Of a stretch of DNA of 60,468 bases, positions 25,365 through 33,941 are shown one piece after another. The stretch covers positions 1 to 60,468 of the forward strand of contig JAAVFL010000015.1 in assembly GCA_014800795.1 (NCBI GenBank), written 5' to 3'. Numbering within the stretch: the stretch's first letter is position 1; every line of letters starts with the position of its first letter. This DNA comes from Bacteroidales bacterium. Its GTDB lineage: Bacteria > Bacteroidota > Bacteroidia > Bacteroidales > Muribaculaceae. A model generated the notes under the pieces. That model made no database searches. It was not told the DNA's origin and worked only from the letters and a program-made list of their open reading frames with translations. The position numbers and the translations under genes were made by a program.

Positions 25365-26552
25365 TTACTCCACATAGAGAACCAGCCCTTTCAGATACTC
25401 TCCTTCCGGATGGTAGATGTTTACCGGGTGATCTGCCGGTTGGGTCAGCTGATGGAGTATGCGTATCCGGCGGCGGCTCTGAGCGGCGGCTGAGAAAACC
25501 GCCAGTCTGAACTGTTCGCGGCTTACAGCCTGCGAGCAGGAGAATGTGAATACTATTCCTCCGGGCGCAATTTTCTCGAAAGCACGGGCATTGATACGCT
25601 GATAGCCGCGGAGCGCATTGCGCAGCGCGCTGCGGTGTTTGGCGAATGCCGGAGGGTCAAGTATTATCAGATCGTATGCATTCTTTTCCATATTGTCGAG
25701 GAACTTGAACGCATCCACTGCATAGGAGCGGTGGACGCTTTGCCCAGGGAAGTTAAGCTCAATATTGGCATCCGTGAGGGTGATAGCCTTCTCTGAGCTG
25801 TCTACGGAATCGACCTGTATGGCGCCACCTTTCATGGCATACACAGAAAAACCGCCGGTATAGCAGAACATGTTCAGCACCCGTCGTCCGCGGCTGTACG
25901 ATCCCAGCAATTCGCGGTTGTCGCGTTGGTCGAGGAAAAAGCCGGTCTTCTGACCGCGAAGCCAGTCGATATTGAATTGCAGACCGTTCTCTGTCGCTAC
26001 GGAAGTTTCGAAATCTCCGATCAGATAAGTGTTCTGAGGATCGAGATGAGCCTTATAGGGGAGGGTGGTCTCGGATTTATAATATACGTTGCGGACACCG
26101 AGATCTGCAAGACGTACCAGAGATTCCGCAACCTTCATACGCGCGAAATGCATGCCGGGAGAGTGGGCCTGAATCACGGCTGTGCAACCGTAGATATCCA
26201 CTACCAGACCCGGGAGAAAATCACCTTCACCGTGTACAAGACGGTAAGCGTTGTTGTCGGGCCGTGCAAGTCCGAGGGCTTTGCGCAGACGCAGGGCATC
26301 GGACAGGCGCTTTTCGAAGAAATCGTCTCCGGGAGCGGCTGAACCGAACTCAAGAATCCTCACGGCGATGCTTCCTATCTGGAAGTGGCCTGTGCCGATC
26401 AGACGCCCGTCGTGGGCATAAACCGTGACTGTCTCCCCCTCTTCAAGGTCGGTGGGAAGCGGTTCCGATATTGCTCCGGAGAATACCCACGGATGGAAAC
26501 GGTCGAGTGATTCCTCCTTACCCCTTTTCAAGCGAATCTCTTTCAGTGACAT
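25365..26552 (-). CDS. Class I SAM-dependent 23S rRNA cytosine methyltransferase, RlmI-like
   Basis: 395 residues. An N-terminal PUA domain (IRLKRGKEESLDRFHPWVFSGAI) is followed by a Rossmann methyltransferase: TGFFLDQRDNRELL, VLNMFCYTGGFSVYA (SAM loop), VDSSEKAI and LDPPAFAKHRSAL, with FSCSQAVS carrying the expected cysteine. This is the architecture of RlmI (m5C1962 of 23S rRNA). It is last in a dxr-rseP-rlmI-like run, ten bases after rseP. Confidence 0.9.
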   Translation of the reverse strand: MSLKEIRLKRGKEESLDRFHPWVFSGAISEPLPTDLEEGETVTVYAHDGRLIGTGHFQIGSIAVRILEFGSAAPGDDFFEKRLSDALRLRKALGLARPDNNAYRLVHGEGDFLPGLVVDIYGCTAVIQAHSPGMHFARMKVAESLVRLADLGVRNVYYKSETTLPYKAHLDPQNTYLIGDFETSVATENGLQFNIDWLRGQKTGFFLDQRDNRELLGSYSRGRRVLNMFCYTGGFSVYAMKGGAIQVDSVDSSEKAITLTDANIELNFPGQSVHRSYAVDAFKFLDNMEKNAYDLIILDPPAFAKHRSALRNALRGYQRINARAFEKIAPGGIVFTFSCSQAVSREQFRLAVFSAAAQSRRRIRILHQLTQPADHPVNIYHPEGEYLKGLVLYVE

Positions 26553-26562
26553 TTAGCGAGAG

Positions 26563-27885
26563 TTATTTGATTAAAAATCTGTAGATATCGTTGGAGTTGG
26601 CGTAGACGAGAAGAGCCAGCAGCAGAAACATGCCGGCTGTCTGGGCATACTCCAGAAATTTTTCAGATGGTTTACGGCGTGTAACCACTTCCCATAAAAG
26701 GAACATCACGTGACCGCCGTCAAGAGCCGGGATCGGAATTATGTTCATGAAGCCGAGGATAATGCTAAGGAATGCTGTCATCTCCCAGAATGTACGCCAG
26801 TCCCATTTCGGTGGAAACAGCGAACCGATGGCGCCGAATCCGCCAATCTGCTCCGCACCCTCTTTACTGAAAAGATGTTTGAGCGAACCGACATAGCTTA
26901 CAAGCATATTGGTACCTGTTCCGACACCTTTGGGTACGGCTTCTATCAGATTGTAGTCAACGGTATACCATTCGAAGATCTCGTCGGGCGATTTCAGACC
27001 GAAGCCGAGTTTCCCACCCTCGCTTGGAGTGACGGCCAGGCGCAGAGTGTCACCGTGGCGTATCACGTCGATTGTGGTTTCCTTACCGCCGTAGGCGCGT
27101 AAAGCTGGAGCAAGCTCTGTATAGGAAGGGGTGATGCTGTCGCCTACGGCGATAATTCTGTCATCTACCTCCACACCGGCTTTGGCAGCTGCTTCGCCGG
27201 GCATGAGCTGTTTTACAAACACCGGGATGCGGATCGCCATAAACTGTTCGTCCTGAGGAAGCGACATCACTGCGTTCTTTGGCATGGCGAAGGTTACGGT
27301 GTCGCGATGATTGCGCAGAACCGTCACTTCATCTGCCTCAAGCATGTCGAGCATGGCGGTGCGGTTGCGCGAATCTATCGGTTTGCCGTCAGCCTCAAGC
27401 AATATGTCGCCGTTGCGGAAACCGAGTGCCTGAGCCGCTGGAGTGAAATCCATCCCTTCATAAGCGTTCTGGAAAGGAATGCTTTTTTCACCCCAGTACC
27501 ATGCGATACCGGTATAGATTATAAAAGCCAGAATGAAGTTGTTCAGCACACCGCCGGTCATTACCAGCAGGCGTTGCCATGCGGGTTTACTGCGGAATTC
27601 CCAAGGTTTCGGCTCTTGAGCCATCTGCTCCTTGTCCATCGATTCGTCGATCATACCCGCGATTTTTACATACCCTCCCAGCGGAAGCCAGCCTATGCCG
27701 TAAGTCGTTTCGCTGTTTTTGGGTTTCCATTTTGCCAGTGAGAACCACGGATTGAAGAAAAGATAGAACTTTTCGACCCTGATTTTGAAGATACGTGCCC
27801 AAAGAAAGTGACCGAACTCATGGATGATTACCAGAAGCGACAGTGCCACAATAAGTTGGGCGGCTTTTATGAGAAATGATTCCAT
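26563..27885 (-). CDS. rseP: Site-2 intramembrane metalloprotease RseP
   Basis: 440 residues. The zinc motif HEFGH lies in the first membrane helix (residues about 22-26), one PDZ domain is clear in the middle (PGEAAAKAGVEVDDRIIAVGD) with a weaker one before it (LGFRNGDILLEADGKPID), and the conserved NIIPIPALDGGH is in the C-terminal membrane part. It cuts membrane-bound anti-sigma factors or signal-peptide remnants. The position between dxr and rlmI-like is a common Bacteroidota order. Confidence 0.95.
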   Translation of the reverse strand: MESFLIKAAQLIVALSLLVIIHEFGHFLWARIFKIRVEKFYLFFNPWFSLAKWKPKNSETTYGIGWLPLGGYVKIAGMIDESMDKEQMAQEPKPWEFRSKPAWQRLLVMTGGVLNNFILAFIIYTGIAWYWGEKSIPFQNAYEGMDFTPAAQALGFRNGDILLEADGKPIDSRNRTAMLDMLEADEVTVLRNHRDTVTFAMPKNAVMSLPQDEQFMAIRIPVFVKQLMPGEAAAKAGVEVDDRIIAVGDSITPSYTELAPALRAYGGKETTIDVIRHGDTLRLAVTPSEGGKLGFGLKSPDEIFEWYTVDYNLIEAVPKGVGTGTNMLVSYVGSLKHLFSKEGAEQIGGFGAIGSLFPPKWDWRTFWEMTAFLSIILGFMNIIPIPALDGGHVMFLLWEVVTRRKPSEKFLEYAQTAGMFLLLALLVYANSNDIYRFLIK

Positions 27886-27943
27886 TGATTCCTGTTTTCA
27901 GTTTTTATCATGTTCAATCAACGACTCCTTTCATGTCCCGGAG

Positions 27944-29152
27944 TCATGAATTGCGGTTTATAATTTGTTCGGCATGGCGGCGTGCCGATGCGTTGCAAGC
28001 CACATAGTCGTCGAGCGATGGGTTGGCGATATAGGGAATGGCATCGAGTGTATCCATTATGAGCGGGTATATATCGGTGAAGCATATCTGCTCGCGCAGA
28101 AATGCTGCTACGGCTACCTCGTTTGCGGCGTTGATCACACATGCCGTGTTGCCCTTCCGCTCAAGAGCGTAATGTCCGAGCCCAAGCCCGGGGAAGCGGC
28201 TGATGTCCGGCTCCTCGAATGTAAGATGGCTCATGCGTTCGATCGTGAGCGGACTGTCGGCAGTGGCCAGACGCGATGTCTCGCCAAGGGCATATCTGAT
28301 CGGAAGTCGCATGTCGGGTACACCCAGCTGAGCTTTCACAGACCCGTCGACAAATTCTACCATCGAGTGTACGATCGACTGCGGATGAACTACGGCGCGG
28401 ATCTTTTCGCCGGGTACGCCGAAAAGCCACCGGGCTTCGATTATTTCAAAGGCCTTGTTGACCATCGTCGCAGAGTCGATGGTGATTTTGGCACCCATCG
28501 CCCAGTTGGGATGGCGCAATGCATCTTTTACTGTGACCCGCTTGAGTTCTTCCTCCCCGAAGCACCTGAAAGGCCCTCCCGAAGCGGTTATAAGTAGCCG
28601 CCGGACACTCTCCGGAGCCTCCCCGGAGAGGCATTGGTATATGGCCGAATGTTCCGAATCTACGGGAAGCATACGCGATTTTGACCGCGATAAGGCCTCC
28701 GTAACAAGCTCTCCTGCAACAACAAGGGTCTCTTTATTGGCAAGGGCGATATCTTTATCTGCGGAAATCGCACGCAAAGTCGGTGCCAGACCACTGTAAC
28801 CTACTGTGGCTGTGACAACTGTGTCGAAACAATCCGATTCCATCGCATCGTTGATGGCGCTCTGACCGGCAGCCGTCTGTATTCCATACGGTTCGAGAGC
28901 ATCCTTCAGTTTCCAATATAGGCTTTCGTTGGCTATCACCGCCAGTTTCGGACGCCATTTAAGTGATTGAAGGATAAGTGTATCCACTTTTGAACCGGCT
29001 ATAAGCACCGTTGGTTCGAACCGGTCGGGGTACTCCTCGGCCACATCGAGCGTCTGGGTGCCTATTGATCCCGTGCTGCCAAGCACGGCAATGCGTTTTC
29101 GCCCGTGCTGTTCAGCGTTATTATGGTGTAAATCAGTCGTATGTCTGTTCAC
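27944..29152 (-). CDS. dxr: 1-deoxy-D-xylulose 5-phosphate reductoisomerase
   Basis: Reduces and rearranges DXP to MEP with NADPH. KRIAVLGSTGSIGTQTLDV (NADPH loop), ANKETLVVAG, the active-site LPVDSEHSAIYQCL and ASGGPFR are all present. The frame is open from 29206 but that first codon is TTG inside a strong -7 box (29204-29211), so it cannot begin there. I chose the GTG at 29152 (about 402 residues), which still leaves some 18 extra residues before the Rossmann strand; there is no ATG nearby. The gene heads the dxr-rseP-rlmI-like run. Confidence 0.93.
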   Translation of the reverse strand: MNRHTTDLHHNNAEQHGRKRIAVLGSTGSIGTQTLDVAEEYPDRFEPTVLIAGSKVDTLILQSLKWRPKLAVIANESLYWKLKDALEPYGIQTAAGQSAINDAMESDCFDTVVTATVGYSGLAPTLRAISADKDIALANKETLVVAGELVTEALSRSKSRMLPVDSEHSAIYQCLSGEAPESVRRLLITASGGPFRCFGEEELKRVTVKDALRHPNWAMGAKITIDSATMVNKAFEIIEARWLFGVPGEKIRAVVHPQSIVHSMVEFVDGSVKAQLGVPDMRLPIRYALGETSRLATADSPLTIERMSHLTFEEPDISRFPGLGLGHYALERKGNTACVINAANEVAVAAFLREQICFTDIYPLIMDTLDAIPYIANPSLDDYVACNASARRHAEQIINRNS

Positions 29153-29203
29153 TGCATTTTCATTTTTAACAGAGTTTGCCCGCAGGCTTACATCTCCAAA
29201 TTG

Positions 29204-29211
29204 CAAAGATA
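29204..29211 (-). promoter_or_regulatory. -7 box of the dxr operon
   Basis: Minus strand TATCTTTG. The transcript should begin near 29197, where an ATG is followed at once by TAA (29193-29188), a one-codon start-stop in the short leader. Confidence 0.55.
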
Positions 29212-29247
29212 GCTAAAATCGGCGATATTTAGGCCGGTTCATTAAAA

Positions 29248-29294
29248 ATTGAGAAGTTAAGAAACCTTTCCTATAGGTCTCCTAACTTCTCAAT
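29248..29294 (-). terminator. Rho-independent terminator of the cytochrome bd operon
   Basis: 20-bp stem with two mismatches (29248-29267 against 29275-29294), seven-base loop, and a run of T on the minus strand directly after it. It sits 67 bases past the cydB stop and so also shields the dxr promoter. Confidence 0.85.
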
Positions 29295-29360
29295 CAATAC
29301 ATTACCGCAATCCTTCCCCTCAACCGCCAATTGGCGATCTAAATCGCAAATTACTGATTG

Positions 29361-30500
29361 TCAATAAATGTGGTCTTCCTTGCGCAGTTCGGATGATGAA
29401 ATTTTGGGAGAAGTCATCTTATGCCATACATAGGCGATATATCCGATTACAAGTGGCAGAAGTACTGTTACCCAGGCCATTACCCTCAATGTGAATTCGC
29501 TCGATGATGCGTTGTCAATGAAGAGTGAACTCTGGCGATGTGTCACCGACGGCAGGAAGGAGGTGTTGTTGTAGCCGCTGATGCAGAGCAGGCTGGTGAC
29601 TGTGAGTACAACACCGATGGCTGCCCACCAGAATCCCCGGCGGAATTTCTTATCGAAGTATGAGCGGATTATTCCGTAGAGAACCATAAGGACACCGATC
29701 AGGAATGTCGCGCCGATCCACCAGAGGTCGATCAGATTGAAGAAATATTTGTACGGCACCTTGACTACGAGGCCGTTATCCATCCTTGAATAGCCGTCGG
29801 ACATGAACAATGCGAAAAGGAACGCCAGGAAGAGGAGAACGAACACTGTTCCGTTCACAAGTATGTGGTAGCGTATTTTCTGAATCCCTTTTGCGTCTGT
29901 ACCCATATTCACGTTGTTGAGGAAGAAAAGGGCGCCCAGCGTACGTGCCAGGAAAAAAACTGCGAATCCGAGCAGAAGGTTGGAAAGATCGAACATTACG
30001 TCGAGCCCGTGGGTGGAATCCCATTTTGAAATAACAGGCGACGATCCGTTGAGTATGTCCGCGCGGCATACCTCGAAGTTAGCGCCGAAGAACTGCATTC
30101 CTACTGCCACTCCGAGAAGAACGCAGCCTACGCATCCGTTGATCCACAGGAAGGTATCGTATGTAAGAGTGCCGAAAATATTGCCGGGTTTCGAGCGGAA
30201 CTCATAGCTTACAGCCTGAAGGATAAAGCTTACGAGTATTGCCATCCAGAGCCAGTATGCTCCTCCGAAGCTTGTGGAATAGTAGAGCGGAAAGGATGCG
30301 AAATATGCTCCTCCGAATACAACGAGAGTGGTGAACGTGAGTTCCCATTTGCGACCGAGAGCGTTTACGAGTAGCGATTTCCGTTCCGGCTTACGCTCGC
30401 TCCAGATGAGGCTCTGCCCACCCTGTACGAAAAGCAGCGCTACGAGCAGACCTCCCAGCAGCGATATTACGAACCACCAATATATCTGTAATGTTTCCAT
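29361..30500 (-). CDS. cydB: Cytochrome bd ubiquinol/menaquinol oxidase subunit II
   Basis: 379 residues with eight or nine membrane helices. The start METLQIYWWFVISLLGGLLVALLFVQGGQSL and the stretch LGRTLGALFFLNN match CydB. Together with CydA it reduces oxygen to water at very low oxygen and pumps charge across the inner membrane; in an anaerobe it scavenges oxygen. Separated from cydA by 66 bases. Confidence 0.95.
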   Translation of the reverse strand: METLQIYWWFVISLLGGLLVALLFVQGGQSLIWSERKPERKSLLVNALGRKWELTFTTLVVFGGAYFASFPLYYSTSFGGAYWLWMAILVSFILQAVSYEFRSKPGNIFGTLTYDTFLWINGCVGCVLLGVAVGMQFFGANFEVCRADILNGSSPVISKWDSTHGLDVMFDLSNLLLGFAVFFLARTLGALFFLNNVNMGTDAKGIQKIRYHILVNGTVFVLLFLAFLFALFMSDGYSRMDNGLVVKVPYKYFFNLIDLWWIGATFLIGVLMVLYGIIRSYFDKKFRRGFWWAAIGVVLTVTSLLCISGYNNTSFLPSVTHRQSSLFIDNASSSEFTLRVMAWVTVLLPLVIGYIAYVWHKMTSPKISSSELRKEDHIY

Positions 30501-30566
30501 TATGTTTTTGTTTTAGTATCGTTTGGGGAATACATGTTTGTTAACGGCAACTGACAATATCGGAAA

Positions 30567-32141
30567 TCAGTGTTTGTCAGGGCCGTTCAGGATATCGCGG
30601 CGGGTTGCCTTGCCGATTTCGCGGAGCATGATGCTTATCTCCGCTATCAGTAGACCGGCGAATACGACAACGAACATCCAGAATGTCAGTTGAACCGATT
30701 CGGGTTGAATGTCGCTTATGGCAGCCCGGCAAGGGAGCAGATCCTGAATTGTCCAAGGCTGGCGTCCTACTTCGGCCGTTATCCATCCGGCTTCGCTTAC
30801 GAGCCATACAATAGGAATGCTGATAAGTCCGAATATATTGAGCAGCTTGTTTTCAAGAATCTTAGGTTTGCGATAGTTTACGAACAGCATCACTATGAAG
30901 AGCAACATGAGATATCCTCCACCCATCACCATTATGCGGAACATATAGAATGTGAGCGCCACGGGAGGAACCGCATCTTCCACGCTGTCGAGATATCCGT
31001 ATCCGAAATATTTGAAATTCGCCATGAAGCGTTCTTTGGCTTCTGCCATTGCTTCCGCATTGTTTGTGGCCCGGGCGTGGTCATAATCGCGCAGCGCTTC
31101 CTGAGCCAGACGTCCCTGAGCAATGCGCTCTTCGTAGCTGACGGTATTAATTGTGTCGCCGTCGGCATTTATCGATATACCTTCAATCAGGTCGTTGATA
31201 CCTGGCACGAAACTGTCCGGGTCGTGGTTCGCGAGAATCGACAGACCTTTCGGAATACTGATTTCGCAAAGGATGGCGTCTTGTCCGTCGGTTCGTTCCT
31301 TATAGGGATTGATGATGCCGAATCCTACGAGACTCTGACCGCACGATCCGTTGTAGAGGCCCTCCATGGCAGCGAGTTTCATCGGTTGAACCCGAGCCAC
31401 CTGAACGGCTGAACCGTCGCCTGTCCACATTGTAAGCACTATGCCGGCCAGACCTACCCATGAAGCTATCTTCATCGAATCTTTTGCAAATTCAACGTTG
31501 CTTTTCTTAAGCAGGAACCAGCAGCTGACACCTATTACGAATGTCGCACCGAGAACCCAGCCCGACAATACGGTATGGAAGAATTTGTTTACTGCTACCG
31601 GAGAGAACGCCACACTCATGAAATCGGCCATTACGTTGCGCATCTGATCTGGGTCGAATTCCATGCCGACCGGATATTGCATCCATGCGTTTGCAACGAG
31701 AATCCAGTAAGCTGAAAGGCATATGCCTGCTGCTGTGAGCCATGTGGAAGCAAGGTGGAATCCGCGGCTCACTCGGTTCCAGCCGAAGAACATCACGGCT
31801 ATGAAGGTGGATTCGAGGAAGAAAGCGGCTATACCCTCTATGGCCAGAGGAGCGCCGAATATATCTCCGACGAACCAGGAGTAATTGCTCCAGTTCGTAC
31901 CGAATTCGAATTCAAGAATGATGCCGGTAGCAACTCCGCAAGCGAAATTGATGCCGAACAGAAGCATCCAGAATTTCGCCATACGTTTCCAGCGTTCGTT
32001 GCCGGTTTTGAAGAAAATACTCTCCATGATACCCACTATCAGCGACAGGCCGATGCTCAGCGGAACAAACAGCCAGTGAATCATCGCTGTAAGGGCGAAT
32101 TGGCCTCTAGACCAATCGACGGTGCTAAATAATTCGTCCAT
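30567..32141 (-). CDS. cydA: Cytochrome bd oxidase subunit I
   Basis: 524 residues. DWSRGQFALTAMIHWLFVPLSIGL carries the N-terminal haem ligand histidine; GEGS-type residues are replaced by the Bacteroidota-type TGDGSAVQVARVQPMKLAAMEG; GWITAEVGRQPW is the conserved C-terminal motif. The quinol-binding loop (about residues 250-380) is of intermediate length and unusually acidic. It is followed by cydB and preceded by the small DUF4492 gene. Confidence 0.96.
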   Translation of the reverse strand: MDELFSTVDWSRGQFALTAMIHWLFVPLSIGLSLIVGIMESIFFKTGNERWKRMAKFWMLLFGINFACGVATGIILEFEFGTNWSNYSWFVGDIFGAPLAIEGIAAFFLESTFIAVMFFGWNRVSRGFHLASTWLTAAGICLSAYWILVANAWMQYPVGMEFDPDQMRNVMADFMSVAFSPVAVNKFFHTVLSGWVLGATFVIGVSCWFLLKKSNVEFAKDSMKIASWVGLAGIVLTMWTGDGSAVQVARVQPMKLAAMEGLYNGSCGQSLVGFGIINPYKERTDGQDAILCEISIPKGLSILANHDPDSFVPGINDLIEGISINADGDTINTVSYEERIAQGRLAQEALRDYDHARATNNAEAMAEAKERFMANFKYFGYGYLDSVEDAVPPVALTFYMFRIMVMGGGYLMLLFIVMLFVNYRKPKILENKLLNIFGLISIPIVWLVSEAGWITAEVGRQPWTIQDLLPCRAAISDIQPESVQLTFWMFVVVFAGLLIAEISIMLREIGKATRRDILNGPDKH

Positions 32142-32170
32142 GATATAAAGATTTATAACTTATTTTGCTT

Positions 32171-32410
32171 TCAGGGCTTGGTATCGGTGGCGGGAATGAG
32201 GGCTGTCCGTACGGCCTGTGCCCTGTCTTCGTCGGTGTCGTAATTCTCCTGAAGTATATTCGGGAAGAAAAACAACCTGAAAACGAGGAACATTATAGCG
32301 AGCTTTATGATAATGATAGCCCATAATCGCCGACCTACGGTCATTGACCTGAAGCCGTCGATATACATGCTCGCCGCTTTTGAAAAGAATCCCTCTGATT
32401 TCATAGTCAT
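32171..32410 (-). CDS. DUF4492 small membrane protein of the cytochrome bd operon
   Basis: 79 residues from the ATG at 32410; a frame open further upstream is ignored because a -7 box lies inside it. A short amphipathic start and MYIDGFRSMTVGRRLWAIIIIKL lead to a single hydrophobic helix ending FRLFFFPNIL, followed by a charged tail. DUF4492 genes almost always precede cydA in Bacteroidota, so it is probably an accessory subunit or assembly factor in the manner of CydX, although it is unrelated in sequence (inference). Confidence 0.85.
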   Translation of the reverse strand: MTMKSEGFFSKAASMYIDGFRSMTVGRRLWAIIIIKLAIMFLVFRLFFFPNILQENYDTDEDRAQAVRTALIPATDTKP

Positions 32411-32450
32411 ATGGCTGTCCGAAGCCGGAGCTGGTTGATTTTTTTTGTTG

Positions 32451-32478
32451 CAAAGTTGGCGGTTTCTGACTAACTTTG
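32451..32478. promoter_or_regulatory. Divergent promoter pair
   Basis: Minus-strand CAACTTTG (32451-32458) serves the cyd operon and plus-strand TAACTTTG (32471-32478) serves DUF4494-yggS. The boxes are only 12 bases apart, so transcription in one direction could affect the other. Confidence 0.5.
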
Positions 32479-32592
32479 CCCTCGGTTTTGCTCCGGTGAC
32501 CGATACTCGCCGAGACAAAATTAATCAAACTTAGTGATAATACAAAACTTAATATCATCGGTTCTTAATTTTGAACTGAAACAGGAATAATT

Positions 32593-33051
32593 ATGGCAAA
32601 CTGGTTCGAATGTAAAATCCGTTACGACAAGACACAGGAAAATGGTTCGATAAAGAAAGTAACGGAACCATACCTTGTTGATGCACTTAGCTTTACCGAG
32701 GCCGAGGCCCGTATTATAGAAGAGATGACCCCGTTCATCAGCGGTGAAGTGGATGTCAATGCGGTTAAACGTACGAAGATTTCAGAAATATTCTGGGATG
32801 ATTCATCCGACAGGTGGTTTCTTGTAAAAGTCGCCTTTATTACGATTGACGAGAAAACTGCTGTCGAAAAGAAATCTACCTCGCTGATTCTGGTTGCGGC
32901 AAACGATTTCAAGGGCGCTTACGATGCATTTATGGAGGGAATGAAAGGAACTATGGCGGACTTCGAGATTACCTCTATCGCCGAAACTCCTATAATGGAT
33001 GTATATCGTCTGAAAAGTGCTGAAAAAGCATCAGAGAAACCTGCTGAATAG
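32593..33051 (+). CDS. DUF4494 protein
   Basis: 152 residues, soluble, no signal peptide. MANWFECKIRYDKTQENG and the later YLVDALSFTEAEARIIEEM are the constant features of DUF4494, a Bacteroidota family of unknown function. It is followed 10 bases later by yggS, a pairing that I take as operonic. The acidic/lysine-rich tail is poorly conserved. Confidence 0.8.
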   Translation: MANWFECKIRYDKTQENGSIKKVTEPYLVDALSFTEAEARIIEEMTPFISGEVDVNAVKRTKISEIFWDDSSDRWFLVKVAFITIDEKTAVEKKSTSLILVAANDFKGAYDAFMEGMKGTMADFEITSIAETPIMDVYRLKSAEKASEKPAE

Positions 33052-33061
33052 AAAAATCAAG

Positions 33062-33733
33062 ATGTCGGCGATTGCTGAGAATATAAACCGCATCCTCTCC
33101 ACCCTTCCCGCAGGGGTGGAGTTGGTTGCGGTTTCTAAGTTTCATCCGGTAGAGACACTTCGCGAGGCTTACGATGCAGGGCAGCGTAAGTTCGGTGAGA
33201 GCCGGGTTCAGGAACTGGCTGTCAAGGCACCGGTATTGCCGGGCGATGTGAAATGGCACTTCATCGGTCATCTGCAGACCAATAAGGTGCGGCAGTTGTT
33301 GCGGTTGCGTCCGGCAATGATCGAAAGTATCGATTCAGAGCGGCTTCTGGCTGCCGTAGATACCGCTGCCGCGGATCTCGGAATAGTGCAGCCGGTTCTG
33401 ATGCAGGTTCATGTAGCTGCAGAGGAAAGCAAGTTCGGGTTTTCTCCGTCGGAGCTTGAAGCTTATTTTACCGACAGACGTTTTGAGACTCTCCGTGGGG
33501 TGCATATATGCGGAATTATGGGCATGGCTACCAATACCGACGATGTCGGGCGCATACGGGCTGATTTTGAATCTATCGCTGCACTTGCCGTTAAAATACG
33601 TGGTATTGCGCCCGATCTCCGTGGGTTCGACACCGTAAGCATGGGCATGAGCGACGATTATCCGCTGGCGGTTGCCTGCGGAAGCAATCTCGTCAGGGTC
33701 GGAACTGCTATTTTCGGAAGCCGTGAGTACTGA
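33062..33733 (+). CDS. yggS: PLP homeostasis protein, YggS/PLPBP family
   Basis: 223 residues from ATG 33062; the frame opens at 33017 but that part overlaps DUF4494. A TIM-barrel PLP-binding protein: LVAVSKFHPVE carries the PLP lysine, with FGESRVQEL, WHFIGHLQTNK, ESKFGF and LSMGMS-like (here VSMGMSDDY) as further signatures. It has no catalytic activity but balances pyridoxal phosphate pools. Confidence 0.95.
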   Translation: MSAIAENINRILSTLPAGVELVAVSKFHPVETLREAYDAGQRKFGESRVQELAVKAPVLPGDVKWHFIGHLQTNKVRQLLRLRPAMIESIDSERLLAAVDTAAADLGIVQPVLMQVHVAAEESKFGFSPSELEAYFTDRRFETLRGVHICGIMGMATNTDDVGRIRADFESIAALAVKIRGIAPDLRGFDTVSMGMSDDYPLAVACGSNLVRVGTAIFGSREY

Positions 33734-33782
33734 TTTCCGGTTCCCCGGACAATTTCATTTTTTTCAATTGCATGAAAATATT

Positions 33783-33813
33783 TTTGCTGCAAGTGAAAAA
33801 ATGTTTAATTTTG
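33783..33813 (+). promoter_or_regulatory. Consensus Bacteroidota promoter for the sugar transporter
   Basis: TTTG (33783-33786), 19 bases, TAATTTTG (33806-33813): the best promoter in the window by consensus and spacing. It leaves a leader of about 120 bases. Confidence 0.75.
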
Positions 33814-33941
33814 CAAACCGCAGCATGTGGCCTGATGGTTCATGGTTCGGTAACTGACACCGATGCCGCTTCGGGCGGCTGAAGTATATACCCTATAATT
33901 AACAACTTATTTACCTTAAAATCAGTAAAAGAAAAATTGCT

